Assembly (NCBI GenBank): GCA_001931535.1
Contig: CP016211.1
Location: 7,673,703-7,737,702, forward strand
Source of the DNA: Minicystis rosea
GTDB lineage: Bacteria > Myxococcota_A > Polyangia > Polyangiales > Polyangiaceae
Reading direction: 5' to 3'
Length of the DNA stretch: 64,000 nucleotides
Below are positions 15,226 through 23,419 of the stretch, in pieces. The translations under genes were made by a program, and so were the position numbers. The notes under the pieces were generated by a model. The model worked only from the letters and a program-made list of their open reading frames with translations. It had not been told where the DNA came from and ran no database searches. Each line of letters starts with the position of its first letter. The stretch's first letter is position 1.

Positions 15226-17247
15226 TCACGCAGTACCGGCCTCGGGCGCGGGGGGCAGGTCGGGGCCGGGCTCGAAGCTCACGCCGGTCTGCCATTTCCC
15301 AGCGCTGCCGAAGTGGTGCTGCGGGTCTTCCTTCTCGTACTTGACGAGCTGGGCGCTGATGCGGATGAGGTGCCGGTCCATGTGGATGAACGAGCTCCCC
15401 ACCGCGATGTGGATCGAGTCGTCCGCGACGATGAAGTGCGCCTTGGCGAGCGATGACATGCCCTCCGCGGTCTTCAGGGTGCGGTCCTTGCCGACGACCG
15501 ACAGCGCGTTGTCGGTCACCCGCGTCAGCTGATCCTTGCCCACCCACTCGCGCTGCGTCCCTCCGACGTACTCTGCGTCGTCGTTTTCGATCTCCATCAG
15601 CCGATCGTGGCCGACCGAGAGCGCCTTGTCGTTGTTCACGCGATTCCGCGAGTCCTTCTCGGCGCGCGCGTCCACGAGCTCCTCGTTCGCGGTGTCGACG
15701 AAGCGGAGCAGGTTGTATCCCCCCGTCTCGGGGACGCTCTTGGTTCGGATCCCGCTCTCGTTCTTCGCGTCTGGCAGCGTGAACGGCGGGCGGTGGAGGT
15801 TCGTGAACATCCGTCCCACGATGACGGGCTCCTCCGGGTTGCCGCCGAGGAAGCCCACGATGACCTCGTGACCTACGCGCGGCAGGTGCACCATGCCGAA
15901 GCCCTCGCCCGCCCACTGCTGGTTGACGGGCACCCAGCACGACGAGAGCTCGTTCATCTTGCCGTATCGGTCCCAATGGAACTGGACGCGCACGCGCCCG
16001 AACTCGTCGCAGTGGATGGTCTCTCCCTCGGGGCCGACCACCGTGGCGCACTCGACGCCGAGGTTCGTCGGGCGAGGCGTGAGCCTGTCAGGCCGGTAGG
16101 ACGCTTCAGCGCTCGCCGCCTCGACCGCCACGTGCGGGACCGTGTCCGCGGAGCCAGTGACCTCGATGCGCGTCACGAGCATCGCGCCGGCCCGCTCTGC
16201 GGCTGGCTGGTTCTGCATCGTGAGGACGGTGCCGGGCCCCAGCTCGAGGCAGTTCGAGGCGAACTGATAGCGCCGCGATCGCGCGACGCGGACGGCCGCG
16301 TCGTGGGCCGCGATCGCTTGCGCCTTGTCGTCGTCGGTCCGCACGCGGCCGCGATCGTCGGCCGCCGGCGTGTCCTTCGCCCCGGGGTTGCCGAACTTGA
16401 ATGCGCCCGGCGTATACGCGAAGGCCTCGAGATGCGCCTCGACAGGGTGCGGGCTCGAGGTCGCCGTCGCGAGCAGGAGCGGATGGTTCGCGCGCCGGGG
16501 ATCGTGATCGGCGAAGGTGCTCACGCCCGGACGGAGCCGGCGCGTCGCGCGGAAGCCGGTCGCGAAATAGCCTTGAGCAGGCGCCGTGGAGACGTCGTCG
16601 AGGTGCTGGAGCGCCTCTCTCCGGCGTGGCCCCCGCTCCGGTGCGTCGCTGAGCACGATGACCATCTCGCCGTCGCGTGGCTCGAGCATGTAGTTGATGC
16701 CTGCCTCTTCGAGCAGGCGGCTCACGAACGCGAAGTCGCTCTCCTGGTATTGAAGGCGGTACTTGCGCGGTTTGTACGTGTCCTGGCACCTCGACTCGGT
16801 GGTGAGGCCCCACTCGCGCAGCATTTCGAGCACAACCTCGAGGTCCGACTTCTCTTGGTATGCGCGGCAGTTCGTGCGCTGCGTCAGCAGCCACAGCATC
16901 GGCGCGATGCGGATCCCGTAGGTGGAGAGCCCGGTGTCGGGCGCGTGGAGGTGCGCGATGTCGGCGATGACGCCGCTCCAAGTGCGAGCCGTCCCATCCT
17001 CCAGGCCGAACTCGCCTCCGATCGCGCCGGGGCCCTCGCCCGCACCGCTGATCCGGAAGGAGGCCTTGGCGCCGATGGTGGCCTCGAAGTCGACCGCGGG
17101 GTTCTCGCAGACGACGACGAGGTCGACCGAGAAGAGGGTGTTGATGCCGTCCTGCACCGCGAAGTGCCGGACCTCGAAGTTGTCGTGCGCTGGGTCGGTG
17201 CGAAGCTCCAGCTGGGAGCGATGCAACTTCAGGGGTGTTTGCGTCAC
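15226..17247 (-). CDS. vgrG: VgrG type VI spike protein 2
   Basis: About 673 aa, with the same domain order as VgrG 1: gp27-like part (FEVRHFAVQDGINTLFSVDL, WLLTQRTNCRAYQEKSDLE, YQESDFAFVSRLLEEAGI), gp5 OB-fold (HCDEFGRVRVQFHWDRYGK, WAGEGFGMVHLPRVGHEV) and a C-terminal beta-helix. It carries an extra ~55-residue tail after the conserved part, ending in a Pro/Gly-rich FEPGPDLPPAPEAGTA. There is no ATG near the start; GTG 17247 matches the length of VgrG 1, while TTG 17277 would add ten hydrophobic residues. The peptidase gene upstream ends 72 bp before it. Confidence 0.92.
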   Translation of the reverse strand: MTQTPLKLHRSQLELRTDPAHDNFEVRHFAVQDGINTLFSVDLVVVCENPAVDFEATIGAKASFRISGAGEGPGAIGGEFGLEDGTARTWSGVIADIAHLHAPDTGLSTYGIRIAPMLWLLTQRTNCRAYQEKSDLEVVLEMLREWGLTTESRCQDTYKPRKYRLQYQESDFAFVSRLLEEAGINYMLEPRDGEMVIVLSDAPERGPRRREALQHLDDVSTAPAQGYFATGFRATRRLRPGVSTFADHDPRRANHPLLLATATSSPHPVEAHLEAFAYTPGAFKFGNPGAKDTPAADDRGRVRTDDDKAQAIAAHDAAVRVARSRRYQFASNCLELGPGTVLTMQNQPAAERAGAMLVTRIEVTGSADTVPHVAVEAASAEASYRPDRLTPRPTNLGVECATVVGPEGETIHCDEFGRVRVQFHWDRYGKMNELSSCWVPVNQQWAGEGFGMVHLPRVGHEVIVGFLGGNPEEPVIVGRMFTNLHRPPFTLPDAKNESGIRTKSVPETGGYNLLRFVDTANEELVDARAEKDSRNRVNNDKALSVGHDRLMEIENDDAEYVGGTQREWVGKDQLTRVTDNALSVVGKDRTLKTAEGMSSLAKAHFIVADDSIHIAVGSSFIHMDRHLIRISAQLVKYEKEDPQHHFGSAGKWQTGVSFEPGPDLPPAPEAGTA

Positions 17248-17319
17248 GGCGGAGAGCAGTAGCAACCGAGGTGCCAAGTTGGGAGCTGCGCGCGACGTGA
17301 CGCGGACCCGGTCACATCT

Positions 17320-18099
17320 TCAGCCCACGGGCAGGTTCTTCGCCCATTCGTCGAGGTGCGACGATGGATTGATCAAGTCACCGCGGCGCTTGTAGGGCCC
17401 CGTCGCGGTGGTCAGCGGCTCGGTGGAGTCCGCGTTGGAGTACATCTCGAAGTGAAGCATCGAGCTGCCCGAGTCGAGCTGGCCGATCTGGGCGATCGGC
17501 TGGCCTTTCTTCACGGAGTGACCACCGATGTAGCTCCCACCGAGGATTTCGCCGTAGCGCACGATGAACGAGTCGTGCCGGAGCTCGACTGCGTACGTGC
17601 CTGTGTAGAAGTAGTAGGCGGGCCGGACGAGCGTTCCGTCGGCGATCGCGTAGATGATGGTGCCCTTCGAGCCGAGCAGATCGCACCCGGCGTGGAGGCG
17701 CCGCCCGTTGTCACGCGGAGCCCCGAAGTAGCGCGCTCCCGTCTTCCACGTGGGAGAGGGGACGCGAGCGAGCGGGAAGCAGAACGCGCCCGTCCCCGCT
17801 GCCGGCAGCCGACCCGTCGAGACGGCTTGGCTCACGGGTAGGGTCGCCTTCAGGCGGGCCGACCGCGAGAGCGCCGCGAACGTGTTCGAGCCGAGGATGC
17901 CGTCGACCGGCAGCCCGTTCGTCGATTGGAAATACCGGACGGACTGCTCCGTCATCTCGCCGTAGAGGCCTGTCGTGGGCAGGCGCGGCCGGGAGCCCGC
18001 CAGGTTCAGAAGCTCCTGAAGCTGGCGCACCTCCGGACCGGCCGCACCGCGCCGAAAAGGCCCGCGGAAGGTCGGGGTCGCTCGATCGAGGTTGCTCAT
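17320..18099 (-). CDS. Peptidoglycan-binding M23 metallopeptidase, candidate type VI effector 2
   Basis: 259 aa. The ATG at 18099 is preceded by GGAGA and starts MSNLDRATPTF; the longer frame has no site. PG_binding_1 domain at ~20-78 (GPEVRQLQELLNLAGSRPRL, GLPVDGILGSNTF), then the M23 domain with His136 and Asp140 (LHAGCD) and His216 in SSMLHFEMYS. As in effector 1, the first His of the HxH motif is missing (Met-Leu-His). There is no signal peptide. It is the first gene of the minus-strand cassette; the sequence upstream is decayed accessory DNA of lower GC, so its promoter is not identified. Confidence 0.85.
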   Translation of the reverse strand: MSNLDRATPTFRGPFRRGAAGPEVRQLQELLNLAGSRPRLPTTGLYGEMTEQSVRYFQSTNGLPVDGILGSNTFAALSRSARLKATLPVSQAVSTGRLPAAGTGAFCFPLARVPSPTWKTGARYFGAPRDNGRRLHAGCDLLGSKGTIIYAIADGTLVRPAYYFYTGTYAVELRHDSFIVRYGEILGGSYIGGHSVKKGQPIAQIGQLDSGSSMLHFEMYSNADSTEPLTTATGPYKRRGDLINPSSHLDEWAKNLPVG

Positions 18100-18378
18100 C
18101 GGTGTCTCCGCGCGAGGCTCACAGACTATGGCAAGCGGCTGGCAAGGGACATGCCACGTTTCGTGCATCGACGAAACGGGAGGCGAAATGGGCAACCCTC
18201 ACGCAGGCACCCAAACGGGCCCGCCGAGGTGCCAGCGCCTGAGGACTTGGAGATCTACGTGGGTGGTCGAATGATCCACCATCTTCGCCTCCGGGCGAGA
18301 AGCGAAGGGGGACGCGCTTCTTCCACGGCTTGCCGCGTACACGAAAGCTATGGCGGGAGAAAAGAGCGAAGAGAGTGG

Positions 18379-18912
18379 TCGAAGAAGGGCGTCTCTCAAG
18401 AGCTCGCCGAACTCGACAGGACGTTTTCGCTTCTCCGCAACTCCAGCACAACCGACAAGGACTTCGGCGTAAACAACGGCGGAAACCCAGAGGCCGAGTC
18501 AAGCCCCGGCAAGCAGGCATTCTTCTCCGCAGCAAGTATGCTGATGGGTGTAATCGATGCCGCAAACATGGGCAAGGCAGCGCTTGGACTGGCAAAGAGG
18601 ATGCTCGCAAAGGCGGGCGAGAAGCTGGCCGAAAAACTAGGGCTGAAGAGCCTCGAAGAAGCAACTGAGCAAGCCATTCGAGAAGGAGCAAAAGACGCGG
18701 TAGACAGTGCCGTGAGCTCGGCCGGAAGAGTTACTCAGGAGGCCGCGGAGGGCTCTACTTCTGCTGTGGCGAGGCAGGGCGCGAAGGCGCGGGCAGCCGG
18801 AAGTGGCCTCGTGAGTCAAACTCGCGAACGACGCTTGAAGTCCCAAAAATCGTTCGTCGTGGTAACGGCGTTGATCCGGCGCGATACCCAATCGCGGCCG
18901 GCGAGCGGATGA
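18379..18912 (+). CDS. Uncharacterised gene fragment with atypical composition
   Basis: A plus-strand frame reads GVSQELAELDRTFSLLRNSS, then NNGGNPEAESSPGKQAFFSA, MLMGVIDAANMGKAALGLAK and an Ala/Glu-rich helix (LGLKSLEEATEQAIREGAKD). AT content is visibly higher than in the surroundings (codons such as GCA, AGT, GTA, CTA). There is no start codon in frame before the coding-like part, and the last 30 residues overlap an opposite-strand frame. It may be the remains of an imported, possibly Rhs/PAAR-like, effector gene beside the type VI cassette; that link is only positional. Confidence 0.35.
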   Translation, partial: SKKGVSQELAELDRTFSLLRNSSTTDKDFGVNNGGNPEAESSPGKQAFFSAASMLMGVIDAANMGKAALGLAKRMLAKAGEKLAEKLGLKSLEEATEQAIREGAKDAVDSAVSSAGRVTQEAAEGSTSAVARQGAKARAAGSGLVSQTRERRLKSQKSFVVVTALIRRDTQSRPASG

Positions 18913-19076
18913 AAGCCGATGCGGAGATCTTCGAAGCGAAGTGCGTCGTAAGCGAACGAGACGTCGTAGGCCGATTGGCCTCCCACGCCGCCGTAGCGCA
19001 CGGTCTTGAGACAGAGGCGCTCGGGTAGCGAAAACGGCTTCCATTCGGCGGGCGGTGAGACCCGCTCCCAGTCCAA
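18816..19076 (-). CDS. Small hypothetical protein, 86 aa
   Basis: Reads MDWERVSPPAEWKPFSLPER, GGVGGQSAYDVSFAYDALRF, then RIGFHPLAGRDWVSRRINAV and ends DFWDFKRRSRV. Amino-acid composition is protein-like with a clear beta-strand rhythm, but no family is recognised. It converges with the fragment above and overlaps its end. It could be the 3' part of a larger broken gene, because the sequence upstream is also decayed. Confidence 0.35.
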   Translation of the reverse strand: MDWERVSPPAEWKPFSLPERLCLKTVRYGGVGGQSAYDVSFAYDALRFEDLRIGFHPLAGRDWVSRRINAVTTTNDFWDFKRRSRV

Positions 19077-19210
19077 CGTTACGGAGGGATGAACCTCCCA
19101 GGACGAGATGCGTGGCGGCCTGGGTGGCAGATCGCGGAGAGGGGTGGCTCCTTGCGGGCCGGGAACGGCCGTCCCACGAACGCACCGCCCGCGGGCGCCA
19201 GGCGCGCGAG

Positions 19211-19480
19211 GGGATCGTTGCTGCGGTCCTCGGCGGGGCGCTCGTCGAAACGGCGGGGCCCACCACGGAGGACATCGGGATCGTCGGCTCCACGGATCTG
19301 CTGGCCGTAGATAAGGCCTCGATCGATCTCGTCTACGCGCTCCCGGAGCCGAAGCGGCACGACCTCACCGAGCGGATCGAGTCCCGGACTGGGCTGCACC
19401 AACTCGAGACATGTGAACGGCGAATATCGCTGGTGGTGAGCTTCACGAGACCGCGCCGGCGAGCCGCTCGGGCGCCCTGA
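19211..19480 (+). pseudogene. C-terminal fragment of a DUF362-type protein
   Basis: The plus-strand frame contains DIGIVGSTDLLAVDKASIDL, then VYALPEPKRHDL and RTGLHQLE, which resembles the C-terminal part of DUF362 proteins (in which DPVAVDKAALDL and a final HQLxYA stretch recur). The N-terminal ferredoxin-like and substrate region is absent, and the last ~25 residues are unlike the family. Treated as a truncated relic. Confidence 0.45.
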
Positions 19481-19553
19481 CTCGGAATTGAACCCACGCG
19501 CTACGCATCGGACTCGGCGGCATACGGCTTGGGGTGCGCCGCCGGCGCGGGTA

Positions 19554-19598
19554 CCGTCCTGGTACCGGATACCCGCTCGGTACCGGGTACCAGGACGG
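19554..19598. repeat. 13-bp inverted repeat enclosing a covarying GGTACC hairpin
   Basis: CCGTCCTGGTACC (19554-19566) and GGTACCAGGACGG (19586-19598) are exact inverted repeats 19 bp apart. Inside, GTACCGG (19562-19568), an 8-nt loop and TCGGTAC (19577-19583) form an alternative hairpin closely similar to the one at 26007-26028. The function is unknown; a recombinase or binding site is possible. Confidence 0.45.
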
Positions 19599-19637
19599 CT
19601 CGGTCACGCCAACCCCGCCCCCGCAGAAATCCGGCCT

Positions 19638-19760
19638 GTGGTAGCTTGGTGCACCAATCGATGATTCACGAGGTAGATCGAACGTTTACAGACTTGTTCG
19701 GTCTGGCACTTCCCTCGGATAGGAGGCGCGAACAGAAGCGCGGAATGAACTCTGAGGCGG
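19638..19760 (+). repeat. Dispersed ~125-bp repeat, copy B
   Basis: Same element as copies A and C: GTAGCTTGGTGCA, ATGATTCACGAG, stem AGATCGAAC (19675-19683) and GTTCGGTCT (19696-19704) around a 12-nt loop, then CCCTCGGATAGGAGG and GCGCGGAATGAACT. Similarity ends at about 19757, and a truncated oxygenase gene begins about 25 bp later. Confidence 0.75.
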
Positions 19761-19785
19761 CGCCGGTACGCACCACACCCTCCCC

Positions 19786-20098
19786 GGCGGGCACCTCGCG
19801 CTCCACGCCGATCACAACCGGGATCGCTTTCGACAGCTCGAGCGCCGCCTCACGGCGATCCCCTATTTCAACCAGGATTGGCAAGACGATTGGGCCGGAC
19901 ACCTCGAGCTGTGGCCACCTGATTTCTCGCGCTGCGCCGCGCGCATCGCCCCAAGCTTCAATCATTGAGTGGTGATGCTCCACCGCTCCGACGCCTGGCA
20001 CGGTTACCCCGTACCGCTGCGTTGCCCTCCGGATCGCACGCGCCGCGCGCTGCTGGCCTACTACTACACGGTCGATCGCCCCCCGAGGAGCGCCGGCC
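19786..20098 (+). pseudogene. Truncated 2-oxoglutarate/Fe(II) oxygenase with an in-frame stop
   Basis: The reading frame gives GHLALHADHNRDRF (the HxD iron ligands), RRLTAIPYFNQDWQDDWAGH, ELWPPDFSRCAARI, APSFNH, then TGA, and continues VVMLHRSDAWHGYPVPLRC (distal His) and RRALLAYYYTVD. This is the core of prolyl-4-hydroxylase-like 2OG oxygenases. The N-terminus is missing, the frame starts abruptly just after repeat B, and a stop interrupts it near 19967. It is therefore a decayed gene. From 20099 to 20346 nothing else is supported. Confidence 0.65.
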
Positions 20099-20346
20099 AC
20101 CGCATCCGGCGATTGGGGTCGAGCCGCGGACGCAGTCGCCGTAGTGCGCCAAGTCGTCGTCGAGACCGGCCGGTGGGGAGCTGCAGGAGATATCGAGTCC
20201 TCGACGATGCTTCTCCCCATCACGACGCCGACTGCGATGGTGCCGGCGGAGCAGGACAGAGCCGATATGCTCGTGCGCCCGAAGCCGCTCGCGACGACTC
20301 GCGCCCATGTTCAGAGGCGCCCGAAGACGGTAAGTAAGGCGCCATC

Positions 20347-21402
20347 ATGCCGAGCCGTCGCGCCCGCGCCGTTCGATCCGCCTCTCCTTCCGGTGGATCT
20401 CTCCTCGTCACGGCGGCCGCGTTCGCCGGCCTGATGGTTTCCGCGACCGATGCGCGCGCGCAGTCGGAGCCGGTGCACTTCGCTTGGGTCCGCGGCCAAG
20501 GCGCCGGTGCTTGTCGCGGCCAGCAGCAGATCGCCGATCAGGTCACGGCCCGGCTCGGGAGGGACCCGTTCGGCCCGAACGCCAAGCGATCCATCGACGC
20601 GTACGTGACGCGATCGGAGAAGGGCTGGCGCGCGGAGATCTACGTGCGCAGCGGTGATGGATCGCTGGGTGGGGCCCGCGAGCTGACGAGCGAGGCGCAA
20701 GACTGCGCTTCCATCGAGGCTGCGAGCGTGCTCGCCATCGCGCTGGCGATCGATCCCGACGCGGGCACGCGGCCGCCGCCTCCAGCACCGCCGCCGTCCC
20801 ACGCGCCTCCGGCGGCGAGCGCTGCCCCGCTGCCTCCGCAAGCCGCGCCCGCACCACCTCCGCCATCCCTCGCGGTGCGCGAGCCGCCCGCGGGCCTCGG
20901 CGCCATCGGCGCCGCGCTGCGCGCAGGCGCTGGGGTCGGTCTTCTCCCCAAGGCCGCGCCCGCGCTCGCCCTCACCGCGCACGTGGGCGTCTCTCGGATC
21001 GTGCAAATCACCGGCGAGGCGCTGTGGATGCCCGAAGTGCGCGCCAACGACACGCGCTTCGCGTTCGGGCTCACGGCCTTCGCGCTCGGCGCCTGCGTCG
21101 ATGTCATGCGCCAGCGCTGGGCCGATCTCGCGGCCTGCGGCTCGCTCTGGGGAGGCGCGCTGCACGCCGTGGTGTACACGCTCGCGCCGACGCAGCCGGG
21201 CCAGCGCGCCTGGGCCGCGGCGGCCGCCTCCCCTCGTTTTCGTGTCCGCCTCGCGCCTCATTTCCACGCCGAAGTGGGCACGCAGGTCCTCGTTCCGCTC
21301 ATCCGACAGCCCTTCACCGTGACCGGTTCAAAGGAGCCCGTGTTTCAACAGGCACCCGTGACGGCCGTGCCCTTCGCGGGCATCGGCGCGAGCTTCTTGT
21401 GA
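20347..21402 (+). CDS. Secreted outer-membrane-like hypothetical protein
   Basis: 351 aa. A twin-Arg-like basic start and hydrophobic stretch (~20-36) end in ARA-QS, a good signal-peptidase I site near residue 38. A first domain (GAGACRGQQQIADQV, DCASIEAASVLAIALAID) is followed by a Pro/Ala-rich linker (~140-180) and a C-terminal part with alternating hydrophobic strands ending in ...FAGIGASFL, a terminal aromatic pattern seen in outer-membrane barrels. This layout recurs in myxobacterial proteins of unknown role. A weak AAGG site precedes the ATG. It may be co-transcribed with the lipoprotein gene 136 bp downstream. Confidence 0.7.
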   Translation: MPSRRARAVRSASPSGGSLLVTAAAFAGLMVSATDARAQSEPVHFAWVRGQGAGACRGQQQIADQVTARLGRDPFGPNAKRSIDAYVTRSEKGWRAEIYVRSGDGSLGGARELTSEAQDCASIEAASVLAIALAIDPDAGTRPPPPAPPPSHAPPAASAAPLPPQAAPAPPPPSLAVREPPAGLGAIGAALRAGAGVGLLPKAAPALALTAHVGVSRIVQITGEALWMPEVRANDTRFAFGLTAFALGACVDVMRQRWADLAACGSLWGGALHAVVYTLAPTQPGQRAWAAAAASPRFRVRLAPHFHAEVGTQVLVPLIRQPFTVTGSKEPVFQQAPVTAVPFAGIGASFL

Positions 21403-21538
21403 TGCCCCAGAGCGCGCCCGCGGCGGGGCATCCTGTCGCGGGCGGGGCTTCATCGAAGCGAATGCGCGAGCGGCGCGGCGGTGCGTCGATTCTTCGAAGG
21501 CCGGCGGCCCATGCCCGCATTCACCGCGCAGGAGACCG

Positions 21539-23179
21539 ATGATGCACGCTCGCCTATCCGTTCTCGCGCTCCTCGCGGCCACGTTCCTTCTCTTCGCCGC
21601 TTGTACCGATCCCGCAAACATCGCGACGGGCGGCGCCGGCGGCGGCGGCACGAGCAGCGCCTCAAGCACGGGTGGCCATGGAGGCTCGCTCTGCACGCCC
21701 GGCGCCACCATGGCTTGCTACTCGGGTCCAGCCGGCACGGAGGGAATCGGCGCTTGTCGCGCCGGCCAAAAGACCTGCGACGCCGCCGGCGCCGCGTGGG
21801 GCGCGTGCGTGGGCGAAGTCCTCCCCAGCGCCGAGGACTGCTCGACACCGGAGGACGACGAATGCACGGGCAACATCGCCCCTTGCGGAGCGAGCACGAC
21901 GTGGAGCAAGCACTTCGCCGACGCGGCCGACAACCCGTCTGCATCCTGGTCCGTGGCGCTCGACGACGCAGCCGATGTCTTCTTCTGCGGCTCCTTCGCG
22001 GGAGCGGCGAGCTTCGACGGAAGCACGCTGTCGAGCACGGGGCCGAGGGACATCTTCCTCGCCAAGCTCTCCCCTTCGGGCGCACAGCAATGGAGCAAGC
22101 ACCTCGCCGCCGATGCGACATCGCCTCTCCTCGCGGCCAACGGTCTCGGCGAGATCGTGGTCGCGGCCGGCGTGGCCGGGCCCATCGACCTCGGCGGCGG
22201 CCCGCTCACGGGGCAGGATCTGCTCCACGATCTCGTAATCGCCAAGCTCGACAAGGACGGCCAGTACGTCTGGGCGAAGCGCGCAGTGAAGATGGGGACC
22301 GCGCTGTACCCGACCGCGCTCACGACCGCGCCCAACGGCGACATCCTCATGACCGTCCCCAATGCCGCCCTCCTCGACCTCGGCTGCGGGCCGACCTCGC
22401 TCCCCGCGGGTTTCGGCGGCGGCTCGATCGTCGCCAAGCTCGACAAGGACGGGAAGTGCCTTTGGAGCAAGGGAATCGCCAGCAACCAGCTCGTCGCAGA
22501 GAAGATCGGATTCGACGCCTCGGGCAACGTCCTCGTGGCCGGGAGCTTCGGGAGCTCGGCGGACTTCGGCGGCGGCCCCGTGTTCAGCGGCAATTACACC
22601 TCGTACCTCTTCCTCGAGAAACGTGCGCCCGATGGGACCCACCTCACGACGAAGATCTGGGGAGGTTATTGGTCCCAGCTCCCCGCCGTGAAGGGCCTCG
22701 CCGTCGACGCCACGGGCAACATCATCCTCACGGGTACGTTCGACGCTTCTTCGCCGCTCGACTTTGGCCAGGGCCCCATCACCTCGGCCAATGCCTACGC
22801 CAGCGCCTACCTCGCCAAGCTCGACCAGAGCGGCGCAGGCCTCTGGAGCAAGGCCTTTGGGCCCGGCAACACCGCGGGGCTCGACGTCGCGTTGACGCCC
22901 GGCGGCGACATCGTGGCGCTGGGGCAACTCCAGGGCTCGGCGGATCTCGGCACCGGCACGCTCACGGGGAATCCCGGCCTGTACCTCGCGCGCTTCAGCG
23001 CGAGCGGCACCATCGCGAGCGCCAGCGCATTTCAGGGTGTGAAGAGCGCACGGCTCTCCGTCGACGGGAAGGGCAACGCCGTCATCGCGGGGGGCTTCGT
23101 CGAGAGCATCGATCTCGGAACAGGCATGCTCGTCAGCGCCGGAGGGCTCGACGGGTTCGTGGCCAATCTGGGTCACTGA
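21539..23179 (+). CDS. Lipoprotein with SBBP-like beta-propeller repeats
   Basis: 546 aa. The signal peptide ends in a lipobox (LLFAAC, Cys22), followed by a Gly/Ser-rich tether and a Cys-rich segment (LCTPGATMACYSGPAGTEG, then GACRAGQKTC), common in myxobacterial surface lipoproteins. From ~125 on there are about seven repeats of the type 'FDGSTLSSTG ... DIFLAKLSPSGAQQWSKHL', the SBBP/beta-propeller unit. It is probably anchored to the outer membrane, role unknown. GGAGA precedes the first of two adjacent ATG codons. A strong hairpin follows the stop (23204-23226). Confidence 0.85.
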   Translation: MMHARLSVLALLAATFLLFAACTDPANIATGGAGGGGTSSASSTGGHGGSLCTPGATMACYSGPAGTEGIGACRAGQKTCDAAGAAWGACVGEVLPSAEDCSTPEDDECTGNIAPCGASTTWSKHFADAADNPSASWSVALDDAADVFFCGSFAGAASFDGSTLSSTGPRDIFLAKLSPSGAQQWSKHLAADATSPLLAANGLGEIVVAAGVAGPIDLGGGPLTGQDLLHDLVIAKLDKDGQYVWAKRAVKMGTALYPTALTTAPNGDILMTVPNAALLDLGCGPTSLPAGFGGGSIVAKLDKDGKCLWSKGIASNQLVAEKIGFDASGNVLVAGSFGSSADFGGGPVFSGNYTSYLFLEKRAPDGTHLTTKIWGGYWSQLPAVKGLAVDATGNIILTGTFDASSPLDFGQGPITSANAYASAYLAKLDQSGAGLWSKAFGPGNTAGLDVALTPGGDIVALGQLQGSADLGTGTLTGNPGLYLARFSASGTIASASAFQGVKSARLSVDGKGNAVIAGGFVESIDLGTGMLVSAGGLDGFVANLGH

Positions 23180-23203
23180 CATCGTATGGACGTGAGACGC
23201 GGA

Positions 23204-23226
23204 TCCCGAGCCGGCGCGGCTCGGGA
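23204..23226 (+). terminator. Stem-loop after the SBBP lipoprotein gene
   Basis: CCCGAGCC (23205-23212) and GGCTCGGG (23218-23225) pair perfectly around a 5-nt loop, with one more flanking T-A pair, 25 bp after the stop codon. There is no T tract. Confidence 0.55.
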
Positions 23227-23245
23227 GATCGCCGAGTCCAGGCTC

Positions 23246-23372
23246 GTGGTAAGTTGGTGGCATCCGCTCGATGATTCACGAGAAAGATCGAACGCATACA
23301 GAGATGTTCGGTCTGGTGCCTCCCTCGGATCGGAGGCGCAAACTGAAGCGCGGAATGAACTGCGTCGGGTGC
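23246..23372 (+). repeat. Dispersed ~125-bp repeat, copy C
   Basis: GTGGTAAGTTGGTGGCA, CTCGATGATTCACGAGA, stem AGATCGAAC (23285-23293) / GTTCGGTCT (23306-23314) around a 12-nt loop, a second small stem CCTC/GAGG in CCCTCGGATCGGAGG, and GCGCGGAATGAACTGCGTCG. It aligns with copies A and B without gaps in the hairpin part. A decayed minus-strand gene begins about 60 bp beyond it. Confidence 0.75.
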
Positions 23373-23419
23373 TCGGCCCGCGGGCTTGCGTGAACGAATC
23401 GATCTAGCGGCATCTGCCG

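Noticed and set aside
19480..19515. tRNA-like 3' end (GGGTTCAATTCC on the minus strand)
   Set aside because: The T-stem does not pair, no CCA or acceptor stem follows, and no anticodon arm can be folded upstream.
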